The notes under the pieces are model-generated. The model made no database searches and had not been told where the DNA came from. It saw only the letters and a list, made by a program, of their open reading frames with translations. Of a stretch of 64,000 nt of DNA, positions 44,281-52,787 are shown in pieces (the stretch's first letter is position 1; each line of letters starts with the position of its first letter). Location: NCBI GenBank assembly GCA_028284005.1, contig JANQSO010000007.1, positions 434,001 through 498,000 on the forward strand, written 5' to 3'. The translations under genes were made by a program, and so were the position numbers. Source of the DNA: Flavobacteriaceae bacterium. GTDB taxonomy: Bacteria; Bacteroidota; Bacteroidia; Flavobacteriales; Flavobacteriaceae.

Positions 44281-44915
44281 TATTGAACTACTAAAAGCTG
44301 TTGATCCTCAAACTCTCTAATTAGAACTTTTACATAATCTGAAATTGATTTTTGAGTCTTTTGCGGATCAACAATATCGATAGATCCTTTCCACAATAAT
44401 TCTCGTTCTTTACCGGGGCAGATACAGTATAGTGATGTTTCAGAGTGGTATACCTGATAAGATTCCCTTTTTTGTTCTTTGTAATAAACATTCTGATTTT
44501 CATAGAAATAGTCTCTAAAACTGTCTATGTTATTACTAAAACTATTAAAAGAGTTTACCAAATTGGTTTTACTTACCGAGCCTGTGATCTTTGAAAATAA
44601 TACCGCATCAAAACCTGCCTCAAGTAATTGGTTTTCTATTTCATTGAGTTCATCTTCAGATTTTTCGGCATTTGTAAAGGCCTGGCCAAAAAAATCAATA
44701 CTTCGCACAGCGACGAGGTCTTTCTTTTCTAATTGCGAAGTGAGTGTTTCCTCATACATTCTTCTGGTATCTTCATTTGCCGACATTCCAATAACCAACA
44801 CTTTATTAGCTTCAAAGACCGGAGTATCCGGGCTCTTCCATTGATGTACCAACTTAGTGGTTGAGCAACTGAAAAGGCTAAATGCAAGAAACAGAAATAT
44901 AAATTTGATTTTCAT
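44280..44915 (-). CDS. Lipoprotein of unknown function
   Basis: Lipobox LFSC at the N-terminus, then TTKLVHQWKSPD and KVLVIGMSANEDTRRMYE, a pattern seen in DUF4136-like envelope lipoproteins. A Cys-containing LYCICPGKERELLW follows. No catalytic site is visible. It is sandwiched between a small coiled-coil protein and ldhA. Confidence 0.65.
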   Translation of the reverse strand: MKIKFIFLFLAFSLFSCSTTKLVHQWKSPDTPVFEANKVLVIGMSANEDTRRMYEETLTSQLEKKDLVAVRSIDFFGQAFTNAEKSEDELNEIENQLLEAGFDAVLFSKITGSVSKTNLVNSFNSFSNNIDSFRDYFYENQNVYYKEQKRESYQVYHSETSLYCICPGKERELLWKGSIDIVDPQKTQKSISDYVKVLIREFEDQQLLVVQ

Positions 44916-44952
44916 AATAAATGGTTTTAAAGTTTTTTGATAAATGAATTGT

Positions 44953-45396
44953 TTATTTTAATAATCTTCTTTGTTTTCCCTCTTTCATGATTTGCTTGAT
45001 GAGGTTGAATATTTTTCGTTTTATTTTTTTAAATTTTGAATAATAGGCTACTACTTCGAACATTAATTTATAGTGGTCCTCTTTATAACCTTCCAGTTCT
45101 CCGGGGACCTCTTCTTCATCCAAAAGGATTTGAAGGTTATTACTATGGGCCATTGCTTTCTTTAGCAGAGGCTTTAATTTCTTTTTATGCTGTGATAACT
45201 TACTGACGGCCTCTTTACTTTTTTCAAATGCATTACCGGAAATAAGGTCTAATGTGTGATTTTTAATAAGATCTTCTAAAAATTGCTGTTCATCTTTTAT
45301 GAAACGCAACTCCGAAATGCTGTTCAATATATCTTCATGCAGGTCTTCTGTGCTGCGCCATTCTATATATTTTATATTCGACTTATTTATTTCCAT
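44953..45396 (-). CDS. Small helical protein of unknown function
   Basis: 147 aa, Lys/Glu-rich and almost wholly helical (HEDILNSISELRFIKDEQQF, SKLSQHKKKLKPLLKKAM), ending in a basic KQRRLLK. No cysteines, no membrane segment. It may form a coiled-coil or four-helix bundle. It follows hsp20 beyond a terminator, so some read-through or its own weak promoter must drive it. Confidence 0.6.
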   Translation of the reverse strand: MEINKSNIKYIEWRSTEDLHEDILNSISELRFIKDEQQFLEDLIKNHTLDLISGNAFEKSKEAVSKLSQHKKKLKPLLKKAMAHSNNLQILLDEEEVPGELEGYKEDHYKLMFEVVAYYSKFKKIKRKIFNLIKQIMKEGKQRRLLK

Positions 45397-45408
45397 GATC
45401 TTATATTT

Positions 45409-45446
45409 TAAAAAGCAGAGAACAACTTTTCCATTATTCTCTGCCT
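45409..45446 (-). terminator. Terminator of hsp20
   Basis: Arms GCAGAGAA and TTCTCTGC around a 14-nt loop, followed by TTTTT on the minus strand. Confidence 0.75.
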
Positions 45447-45457
45447 CCTGTTACAGG

Positions 45458-45901
45458 TTAATCTATTTCAATAACTTTTTTGGGAATCTTTTTGGCTTCT
45501 CCCTTTTTTAAAAGGTTTAGTTTTAAAATTCCATTATTGTAAACAGCTTTCACCTTTTCTTTCGGGTCTACACTTTTAGGAAGCTGTAACTTTCTTTCAA
45601 ATTCATTACAACTAAATTCTTTTCTGTTATATCCTTCCTCAGTGTCCTCTTTTTCTTCGCTCTTTTGAGCACTTACTTTTAGTAGATCATCTTCCAAAAC
45701 AACTTCTATTTCATTTTTTGAAAAGCCGGGAACGGCTAATTCAATTTCAAAATTGTTTTCGTTCTCTTTCACGTTCATAGCAGGAATATTTCTTTCTTTC
45801 AGAAAAAAATCATCAGAAAGAAATTCATCTGCATCCAGCCAGGATGGTACTCCATCGCTTAGCCACGGAAATCGTCTTCGGTTTAATTTAATTAGTGACA
45901 T
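45458..45901 (-). CDS. Hsp20/alpha-crystallin small heat-shock protein
   Basis: 147 aa. The alpha-crystallin domain runs from ERNIPAMNVKENENNFEI to the closing NGILKLNLLKK, with the ELAVPGFSKNEIEVVLED strand pattern and the conserved A-x-x-x-N-G-I-L motif. A short C-terminal KIPKKVIEI provides the I-x-I/V-like oligomer contact. ATP-independent holdase. It has its own activator box, so it appears to be low-O2 induced. Confidence 0.92.
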   Translation of the reverse strand: MSLIKLNRRRFPWLSDGVPSWLDADEFLSDDFFLKERNIPAMNVKENENNFEIELAVPGFSKNEIEVVLEDDLLKVSAQKSEEKEDTEEGYNRKEFSCNEFERKLQLPKSVDPKEKVKAVYNNGILKLNLLKKGEAKKIPKKVIEID

Positions 45902-45928
45902 AGCGTTTAATTTATTGGTATTATACGC

Positions 45929-45971
45929 TAAATTTAAGGGTATAATGCTTCATAAAATATGACCATTATCA
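45929..45971 (-). promoter_or_regulatory. CRP/FNR-type box and -7 element of hsp20
   Basis: Box TGACcattATCA at 45960-45971; -7 TAAATTTA on the minus strand at 45936-45929. Spacing is 35 nt. Confidence 0.78.
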
Positions 45972-46000
45972 CTTTTAAATCTTTTTTTAAAATTAAAAAA

Positions 46001-47371
46001 CTACACTATAACTTCATGAATATCAAATAGTTTAGGAATAGTAACCCGCCATTTGTATTTGTCTTGGATTTTCATTCGCAAAGCGTCCATAGCAGTGGGT
46101 TCTCCATGAATTAAAAAAACATTTTCAGGAATATTTTTAATGCCTCCTATCCAATTTAATATTCCTTGCTGGTCTGCATGTGCCGATAAACTTTCTATGT
46201 GGTGAACTTGTGCTTTAACCGGGTAATATTTTCCGAAGAATTTAATTTCGTGTGTTCCTTCCAGAAGTTGCCTTCCCCTGGTTCCTTCGGCCTGGTATCC
46301 AACCAATAGAATTGTGGTTGTTTCTACATCGATCAATTGCTTAAGATACGTAAGTACCCTACCTCCGGTTACCATTCCACTACCGGCAATTACCACTTTA
46401 GGCCTCGGGTTGTCAATAGTCTCCCAGGTTTCTTTATATGAAGTAATGATCTGCATTCTATTGTTCATAGCCTTAAACTGTGACGGAGATAGTTTGTGCC
46501 ATATTGAAAAACGCTTGAATACAGAAAGGACGTTATTGCCCATGGGACTATCAATAAAAATTGGAATATTCGGGATTCTGTTTTCATGATACAGTTTCCA
46601 AAGAATGAACATTAATGTTTGCAGTCGCTCCACGGCAAAAGATGGAATAATGAGTGTTCCTCTTTGGTTAATGGTCTTTCTAATAAGTTCAACTAATTTC
46701 TCCGAGACACTCTCGTTGGGATGTAATTTATTACCATAGGTACTTTCTAAGAACAAATAATCTGCCCAGCGAGGCTTTTCGGGTGGAAATAGCAGCAGGT
46801 CCTGTTCCCGGCCTATGTCTCCCGAAAACACAAATATCTTTCCAAAAATATCCAATTCGATAAAGGTAGATCCAATGATATGTCCATTGTAACGAAACCG
46901 GTATTTTATATTTTCCGTTAGGCCTATCCAAGTATCCTTTTCTTTTGGTTGAAAATATTTGATTGTTGTTTCTGCATCCTTTGTAGTATAAAAAGGAATT
47001 GCCGGGGTATGCCTTGAATAGCCTTCCTTATTAGCCTTCTCAGCTTCTTCCTCGTGAATTTTAGCACTATCCTTCAAAATTATCTCTGTAATTGCTAAAG
47101 TGGGTGCGGTTCCAATTATCTTTCCACAAAAACCTTGTTGTACAAGTCGCGGTAAATAGCCTGTGTGGTCCAAATGACCGTGTGTAAGTAATATGGTATC
47201 TATTTCCGAAGCATCAAAAGGAAAATCTTCCCAATTACGTTCTCGAAGCTCTTTTAGTCCTTGAAACATTCCGCAATCAACCAAGATATTCTGTCCGGGT
47301 GTTTCCAGTAAAAACTTTGAACCTGTTACAGTCCTTGAAGCGCCCAGGAAATGAATTTTAGCTTTTCGCAT
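46001..47371 (-). CDS. MBL-fold beta-CASP nuclease (CPSF73/YSH1-like)
   Basis: Metallo-beta-lactamase motif LLTHGHLDHTG (HxHxDH), then VFSGDIGR, ESTYGN and a beta-CASP insert with VVIAGSGMVTGGR, the His in IESLSAHADQQG and a closing IHGEPTAM. This is the RNA- or DNA-processing type rather than a hydrolase of small molecules. The start was taken at ATG 47371 (MRKAKIHFLGA); the frame continues to 47413. It overlaps the ATP-cone nuclease gene by 14 nt and ends the Usp operon. Confidence 0.85.
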   Translation of the reverse strand: MRKAKIHFLGASRTVTGSKFLLETPGQNILVDCGMFQGLKELRERNWEDFPFDASEIDTILLTHGHLDHTGYLPRLVQQGFCGKIIGTAPTLAITEIILKDSAKIHEEEAEKANKEGYSRHTPAIPFYTTKDAETTIKYFQPKEKDTWIGLTENIKYRFRYNGHIIGSTFIELDIFGKIFVFSGDIGREQDLLLFPPEKPRWADYLFLESTYGNKLHPNESVSEKLVELIRKTINQRGTLIIPSFAVERLQTLMFILWKLYHENRIPNIPIFIDSPMGNNVLSVFKRFSIWHKLSPSQFKAMNNRMQIITSYKETWETIDNPRPKVVIAGSGMVTGGRVLTYLKQLIDVETTTILLVGYQAEGTRGRQLLEGTHEIKFFGKYYPVKAQVHHIESLSAHADQQGILNWIGGIKNIPENVFLIHGEPTAMDALRMKIQDKYKWRVTIPKLFDIHEVIV

Positions 47372-48236
47372 GTGTATTGTTTGAACTGCTGTGACACAGA
47401 AGATTGACCTCATCCAGAATATTCTTTTTTCTTTTTTCTGAAATACCCAAATGATCTAAATAGAAAACATCATTGATAAGTTCCCGGCACAGCACAACAT
47501 CACGACTTAACAAAAACTGCTTTTCCCTTTGTGTAAGTAATGTAGATACAGTGATTGGATATAGCCCTAAACGATCGATTCTTTCCTTGAGTCCGTTATT
47601 TTCAGGATAATCCCAACTTAGTAAAAACAATCCCGAACAATTGCCGTATTGTAATGCATCTGCAGTAAAACGGGTATTTGTAACCACCCAGCCTTCATTG
47701 GGAATCTCTTCTTCAGGTTTCGATTTTTCATAGTGATTGACAATATCCCGGTATCGGGAATGAATGTATAAAGGAACTTTAACATCACAATTTCTACCTT
47801 CTTCATTGTGGAATTTACATTCCGCAACAATATTTTGTCCATTTTTATATGCAATAACATCTACCTCATGTGAAACACATTTACCATTTAAAATTTGTCC
47901 TGTCTGAACTTCATATCCAGAATAGTATAAAATTGCTCCTACAAATTTCTCGAACGGAAAGCCTGTAGGGCCCAATTCGTAGATCGCCTTCTTCAGTTTG
48001 TACTTTGACGCATATACCCGCTTTTTCTTTTTTAGCAATGCAAAAGCGCGGTTGTAAATCTCTTTTGTAGAGATCCCCTGATATAATTCGTCACGGACTA
48101 TATCTACAATATTTTGCACAACAGCAGTGTCTGCTCCACTTCGCTTCAAGGAATTTTTCAGTTTTTCAATAGAAAAATTGGTTTTATGCCCCGATGACTT
48201 TATAATTTCTACTTCCTCGTCTTTTTGCTTTTTCAT
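47358..48236 (-). CDS. ATP-cone domain fused to a PD-(D/E)xK restriction-endonuclease-like domain
   Basis: Residues about 8-88 form an ATP-cone (IIKSSGHKTNFSIEKLKNSL, VYASKYKLKKAIYELG), the nucleotide-sensing module of ribonucleotide reductases and NrdR. Residues about 95-200 form an Mrr-like nuclease: GPTGFPFEKFVGAILYYSGY, then HEVDVIAY (Asp126) and VAECKFH (Glu139-x-Lys141). The C-terminal ~90 residues are helical. This suggests DNA or RNA cleavage gated by ATP/dATP level. It lies 9 nt after a Usp gene in a low-O2 operon. It is not next to a methylase, so ordinary restriction is unlikely. Confidence 0.8.
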   Translation of the reverse strand: MKKQKDEEVEIIKSSGHKTNFSIEKLKNSLKRSGADTAVVQNIVDIVRDELYQGISTKEIYNRAFALLKKKKRVYASKYKLKKAIYELGPTGFPFEKFVGAILYYSGYEVQTGQILNGKCVSHEVDVIAYKNGQNIVAECKFHNEEGRNCDVKVPLYIHSRYRDIVNHYEKSKPEEEIPNEGWVVTNTRFTADALQYGNCSGLFLLSWDYPENNGLKERIDRLGLYPITVSTLLTQREKQFLLSRDVVLCRELINDVFYLDHLGISEKRKKNILDEVNLLCHSSSNNTHAKS

Positions 48237-48245
48237 ATCTGAAAA

Positions 48246-49097
48246 CTAATTTCTAAAATCATGCAATGCCAAAACCGGAACTTTGGAATGCTCTCCTAAT
48301 GTTTTTACCATGGGGCGGGAAAATATGCTTGTAAAAAAATTGTGCTTTTTATTGATAAAAGCTATCATATCAATGTCCCTGCTCTGTACAAAACAATCCA
48401 GCCCTGTCTGTACATCTGTATTCCGAAGAGTGTGGAAACTAAACTCCGAGCCATCAAATATCTCTTCTAATAATTGTTTATTGTCAATTTGGTCTTGAGA
48501 TAATTCTTCCGTTTCAGAAACATGAAGGATACGAATGGGAGCATTTGTGATTTTCGAGATCTCAACCAGATACTTCAGTTCTCTCCGTTTGTAATGTGTT
48601 TTAAAACTAGTGGGAAACACAATTTCTCTGGGCTCAAGGTAAACAATATCCGGCGGAATAGCTAAAACGGGACAGTTTCGTACCTTTTCCATTACTGAGA
48701 CCGTATTACTTCCAAAAGCAATATCTATTGCGTTGGTAGCTCCTTTGGTACCCATGACGATCAATTCAATATCCTTTTTCGCAACTATATCCTTAATGGT
48801 TTCTATAAGTGATCCAAATGCCGAAATGGTTTCATACTTGTGCCTGGAATACTCATCTCTAAATGACAGCTTTTTCAATAATCTATCTAACCCTTCCCGA
48901 GATGCCTTTCTTGATGCTTCATACATCATTTCGCCGGGTTCCGGTGCCATCATATTGCCTGTAACATAGCTACTCACAGAGTATACGTTGAGTAAATAGA
49001 AGTTACAATCTTCTTCTTTATAGAGTTCAATAGCATAGCTTAAAGCACTCCAGGCATTTTTAGAGAAATCTGTAGGTATTAAAATTTTCTTTTTCAT
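48246..49097 (-). CDS. Tandem-domain universal stress protein
   Basis: 283 aa, two UspA domains. The first begins ILIPTDFSKNAWSALSYAI and has the nucleotide loop MGTKGATNAIDIAFGSNT. The second domain lacks the glycine loop. Fourth Usp of the operon starting at 51742; a 63-nt gap separates it from the previous Usp and 9 nt from the ATP-cone nuclease. Confidence 0.9.
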   Translation of the reverse strand: MKKKILIPTDFSKNAWSALSYAIELYKEEDCNFYLLNVYSVSSYVTGNMMAPEPGEMMYEASRKASREGLDRLLKKLSFRDEYSRHKYETISAFGSLIETIKDIVAKKDIELIVMGTKGATNAIDIAFGSNTVSVMEKVRNCPVLAIPPDIVYLEPREIVFPTSFKTHYKRRELKYLVEISKITNAPIRILHVSETEELSQDQIDNKQLLEEIFDGSEFSFHTLRNTDVQTGLDCFVQSRDIDMIAFINKKHNFFTSIFSRPMVKTLGEHSKVPVLALHDFRN

Positions 49098-49160
49098 GTT
49101 TACTTGGCATTTTGTTCATCATAAATATAACTTTGGCAAACGACTACACTGTAATTGAAA

Positions 49161-50009
49161 TTAGTTACGATGTGGTATCACTAAATATGGTATCGAGGTA
49201 TATTTACCTATTTTTTTTACTATGGATTCCCTAAATATTCTTTGAAGAAAGTTGTATCTATAGTAGATCATTACCAATAGGTTGATCTTGTGTAGCTTGA
49301 CAAATTGGTTGATCATTTTAGATTTAGACCCCTTTTTCTCTATAAAGTGAACCTTAGTGCTAATTGCTTCAAATTTGTTTTCAATCTGTTGCAAATGCTT
49401 TAATTGAACATCATTAAACTCGTCCTTACTACCAAAATGAATAACCTCAATTTGCGCATGGTTACGATCTGCTATAGACAATAAAAAGTGCAGTTCTACA
49501 TCTTTCACAGTATGCTTAAAACTTGTTGGATATGCAATTTTCTCCAGTTTGGTATAATTAACCTCTTCGGGGATAATAAGCAAGGGGCAATTCTTCAATC
49601 TTTTAAGAATTTGTATTGTGGTATTTCCCAAAATGACCTCTTCGGCAGCTGTTTTACCTTTTGTACCCATGACAATTAGTTCTGCACCTTCCTTTTTTAT
49701 CAATGTATTTAAGGCGTTAGGTAATCGTTGCGAGGTTATTATTAAAGAATACGTATGCCCTATTGTTTTGGTATCTTCTGTAATTTTTTTGATCAACTCG
49801 TCCCCTTCTTTTTGAGACTGAGTTTTTAGATCTGTTACGATCTTTTCAGACTTTCCAATGTCAACCCTACTGGTCAACCCGGAAACCTGCCTTTCAAAGG
49901 AATGCAGTATATAAAAAACACAGGGTTCGGCGCTATATAAGAATGCAGCGTACTTTAAAGCTTTGTATGCATTCTCTGAAAAATCTGATGGAACTATTAT
50001 TTTTCTCAT
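49161..50009 (-). CDS. Tandem-domain universal stress protein
   Basis: 282 aa. First domain IIVPSDFSENAYKALKYAA with loop MGTKGKTAAEEVILGNTT (GNTT in place of GSNT). The second domain is degenerate at the loop and ends RESIVKKIGKYTSIPYLVIP. Third Usp of the operon, 13 nt after the second. Confidence 0.9.
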   Translation of the reverse strand: MRKIIVPSDFSENAYKALKYAAFLYSAEPCVFYILHSFERQVSGLTSRVDIGKSEKIVTDLKTQSQKEGDELIKKITEDTKTIGHTYSLIITSQRLPNALNTLIKKEGAELIVMGTKGKTAAEEVILGNTTIQILKRLKNCPLLIIPEEVNYTKLEKIAYPTSFKHTVKDVELHFLLSIADRNHAQIEVIHFGSKDEFNDVQLKHLQQIENKFEAISTKVHFIEKKGSKSKMINQFVKLHKINLLVMIYYRYNFLQRIFRESIVKKIGKYTSIPYLVIPHRN

Positions 50010-50022
50010 TACTATCTTGAGT

Positions 50023-50877
50023 TTATGATTGGGCCCGTTCTTTAGAAGGAATCACTAAAAAAGGAATATTGGTGTGATACGCTACTTGATTGATCACAGG
50101 TTTAAAGAGCATATTTTCAAAGAATGAATGCTTATTATGTATCATTATTAAAAGATTGATCTTTTTCTTTACCTGAAATTTTTCAATAGCGCCTAATACA
50201 TCTGTATTTTCGGCTATATGAAATAGATGGGCATTCCCTTTAAAGTATGAATCCAAAAAGTCTTTCATTTCAATTTGGTCTTCTTTTAACGGTACGCCAT
50301 AGTAAGCATTAAGGATGTTTAACCTGGAAATATGACTATCACAAATTTCCTTGATAAGCGGAAGGTATTTGTTGGATTTATCCAAATGATAGTCTGTAGG
50401 GAACAGGATCTCCTTGGGGGCTTCGTACTTAAATCCGGAGGGAACCGCTATTACGGGGCATTTTACCTTCTTCATTGTAAAAGTGGTATGTGTGCCTAAA
50501 AAAACTTCTTTAGCTCCGGTAGCTCCTTTTGTTCCCATAATGATAAGATCGATCCCCTGTGTTTCCACCAGATCGATTATTTCCATCACTAACAGGTTAA
50601 AACTGGCTATTTTTTCAAAGCTGTGCTTTGGATTGTTGAACTCTTTTTTGAGCGATGCCTCGATCTTATCAAGGCTTTCTACTGAATTGGCTCTTACTAT
50701 TTCCTGTAGTCGTAATGCAGAATAGCTATCTGCCATCGCCCCAACATTGTATGCTGCCGGAGTAAATGTGTTTAGCAAATAGAATTTACATTCTTCCTTT
50801 TCAAAAAGTTTCATTCCATACTGAATGGCATTATATGCATTCTCTGAAAAATCCGTAGGTACTAATATCTTTTTCAT
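50023..50877 (-). CDS. Tandem-domain universal stress protein
   Basis: 284 aa. First domain ILVPTDFSENAYNAIQYGM with loop MGTKGATGAKEVFLGTHT. Second domain without a glycine loop, ending VAYHTNIPFLVIPSK. Second Usp of the operon, 16 nt after the first. Confidence 0.9.
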   Translation of the reverse strand: MKKILVPTDFSENAYNAIQYGMKLFEKEECKFYLLNTFTPAAYNVGAMADSYSALRLQEIVRANSVESLDKIEASLKKEFNNPKHSFEKIASFNLLVMEIIDLVETQGIDLIIMGTKGATGAKEVFLGTHTTFTMKKVKCPVIAVPSGFKYEAPKEILFPTDYHLDKSNKYLPLIKEICDSHISRLNILNAYYGVPLKEDQIEMKDFLDSYFKGNAHLFHIAENTDVLGAIEKFQVKKKINLLIMIHNKHSFFENMLFKPVINQVAYHTNIPFLVIPSKERAQS

Positions 50878-50893
50878 GAGGTTTTGTTTTAAA

Positions 50894-51742
50894 TTAATAG
50901 CGAGGTAAATTTTGAAGTACTAAAAATGGAATTTGAATGTGCAGGCCTATTTTTTGTATGGTAGATACATATAAGATATTCTCCAGGTAGGAGTGTCTTG
51001 AATTTATCATTACCAACATGTCAATTTTGTTTTTTTCAATAGAATCGTTGATCGCTGCCGCAATATCATTTCCCGACACATTCAAAAAAGTTGTTTTATT
51101 TTCAACCATATAACATTCTAACAAAGATTTATTGTCCTGCTGCCTGAATGAGAGGCTTTCAAACTTAGACACATATAAAAAATTAATTTTAGCGACAAAG
51201 TTCTTCGCAATAGTGCTCAAAAGTTTTAACTCTCTACGTTGATACGGTAATTGATAATCTGTTGGAAAAAGGATCTCTTGCGGATGGACATCATTGTATT
51301 TTGACGGAATGGCCAAAACAGGGCATTTTACATATTTGATCACCTGTAATGTATTGCTGCCAAAAGTGATATCCCTGTCATCTGTTTTTCCCCTTGTTCC
51401 CATAACAAGGACATCTATATTTTGTTTATCCACAATATCATTGGCTTCATCTACCAAACTCCCAAAAACAGACAGAAAATTATAATCATGCCTTGGATTT
51501 GGAGAAATTTCCAGCATTTCATCCAGTACTTTTTGCAATTCTTCGTCTGAATTCTTCCTTATTTTTTCTTTAAACTCTTCAAACAAAGCACGAGACATTT
51601 CTATATTATTTTCATATACTTCATCTGCAAAAGCATGCATGATAATAAACTCACTTCGCTGATATTTAAAAAGCTCCATGGCATATTTAATAGCATTCAT
51701 TGCATTTTCAGAAAAATCTGTTGGAATTAGCACTTTTCTCAT
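50894..51742 (-). CDS. Tandem-domain universal stress protein, first gene of the Usp operon
   Basis: 282 aa. First domain VLIPTDFSENAMNAIKYAM with loop MGTRGKTDDRDITFGSNT; second domain degenerate, ending IGLHIQIPFLVL. It leads a six-gene transcript (four Usp, ATP-cone nuclease, beta-CASP nuclease) under one activator box. Confidence 0.9.
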   Translation of the reverse strand: MRKVLIPTDFSENAMNAIKYAMELFKYQRSEFIIMHAFADEVYENNIEMSRALFEEFKEKIRKNSDEELQKVLDEMLEISPNPRHDYNFLSVFGSLVDEANDIVDKQNIDVLVMGTRGKTDDRDITFGSNTLQVIKYVKCPVLAIPSKYNDVHPQEILFPTDYQLPYQRRELKLLSTIAKNFVAKINFLYVSKFESLSFRQQDNKSLLECYMVENKTTFLNVSGNDIAAAINDSIEKNKIDMLVMINSRHSYLENILYVSTIQKIGLHIQIPFLVLQNLPRY

Positions 51743-51768
51743 CGCTTTGTTTTTTTTTGAGTTCTACT

Positions 51769-51811
51769 CAAATCTATCATTTCTGAGTGAAAAAAAATAT
51801 GACAATTGTCA
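51769..51811 (-). promoter_or_regulatory. CRP/FNR-type box and -7 element of the Usp-nuclease operon
   Basis: Box TGACaattGTCA, a perfect dyad, at 51800-51811; -7 TAGATTTG on the minus strand at 51776-51769. Spacing is 35 nt. Confidence 0.85.
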
Positions 51812-51867
51812 GCTAAGCCGTTGATTTTTAAGTGAGTTATCCTGTTAAGATGTAGTGAGGCCAATAA

Positions 51868-52707
51868 TTATTCGTGCAGTACCAAAAAAGGAATTTTGGT
51901 ATGGTAACTTATTTTTTCAACTGTGGGTTTGAACAATATTCGTTGGAAGAAATTGAGGTTTTTCGCGACCATAGCGATCATATCTACCTGGTTCTTTTTT
52001 GAAAAACTTTCTACGGCACTATCAATATTCTCATCTGTGATATAATAGAAATTGTATGGTTTGTCCTCCAAATGTTCCTGCAAAAAGGTCCTGTTCTTTT
52101 TTTGAAGAGGGCTCAGGTCGCGAACCTTCTTTGAGATGTATAGAATACTTAAGACCGTTTTTTTAATTTTAAGTATTTCGGAGAGGGTATTCAATATCCT
52201 GTTTTTATAAAATATATTGAAATCTGTAGGGAACACTATATTTTTCAGAGGCCTGTATGCAGCCTTTTCAGGGATAACAAAAATCGGGCATTTCACCCGT
52301 GTTATTACATCTCCCGTATGGCTACCTACGGTAGCATTATTATATTGTGAAGCACCTTTTGTTCCCATAACTATATAATCGATCTCCTTTTCGATCACAT
52401 GGTTTCTTATAGCTTCGATAAATTGTATATACTCGTGAATGGTATGAAAGCTATGGTTCTTATTTTTAGAGAAGGTCTTTATTTTTTTTAACTCGGTTTG
52501 TAATTTTTCTGAAGGGTTGTATATTATTTTTTCATTTAGAGCTGTATCTGAAAACTTATAAAAACATTCCTCTTCATCTACTTCATCCATTAAAGAAACA
52601 TGTAACAAATAGAAAGTTGCTACAGTATCTTTAAAAAAAGACACTGCATATTTAATGGCATTCTCGGCATTATCAGAAAAATCTGTTGGGATTAAAATCC
52701 TCTTCAT
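51868..52707 (-). CDS. Tandem-domain universal stress protein
   Basis: 279 aa. First domain ILIPTDFSDNAENAIKYAV with loop MGTKGASQYNNATVGSHT; second domain degenerate, ending ISYHTKIPFLVLH. It has its own activator box at 52758 and lies just downstream of the kinase-regulator pair. Confidence 0.9.
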   Translation of the reverse strand: MKRILIPTDFSDNAENAIKYAVSFFKDTVATFYLLHVSLMDEVDEEECFYKFSDTALNEKIIYNPSEKLQTELKKIKTFSKNKNHSFHTIHEYIQFIEAIRNHVIEKEIDYIVMGTKGASQYNNATVGSHTGDVITRVKCPIFVIPEKAAYRPLKNIVFPTDFNIFYKNRILNTLSEILKIKKTVLSILYISKKVRDLSPLQKKNRTFLQEHLEDKPYNFYYITDENIDSAVESFSKKNQVDMIAMVAKNLNFFQRILFKPTVEKISYHTKIPFLVLHE

Positions 52708-52726
52708 TTCAATACATTGTATGAAA

Positions 52727-52769
52727 CAAATGTATCCTGATGATTTTTTCTAAAGAATGACAATAATCA
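52727..52769 (-). promoter_or_regulatory. CRP/FNR-type box and -7 element of a Usp gene
   Basis: Box TGACaataATCA at 52758-52769; -7 TACATTTG on the minus strand at 52734-52727. Spacing is 35 nt. The box lies between this gene and the stop of the REC-CRP gene. Confidence 0.8.
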
Positions 52770-52787
52770 GTTTTTAAAAAAACTTGC

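Noticed and set aside
47358-48236. Classical restriction endonuclease
   Set aside because: No methyltransferase or specificity gene is adjacent and it has an ATP-cone in a stress operon.
48246-52707. Usp array as a recent tandem duplication
   Set aside because: Loops and termini differ clearly between copies; no long nucleotide identity is visible, so the copies are old.
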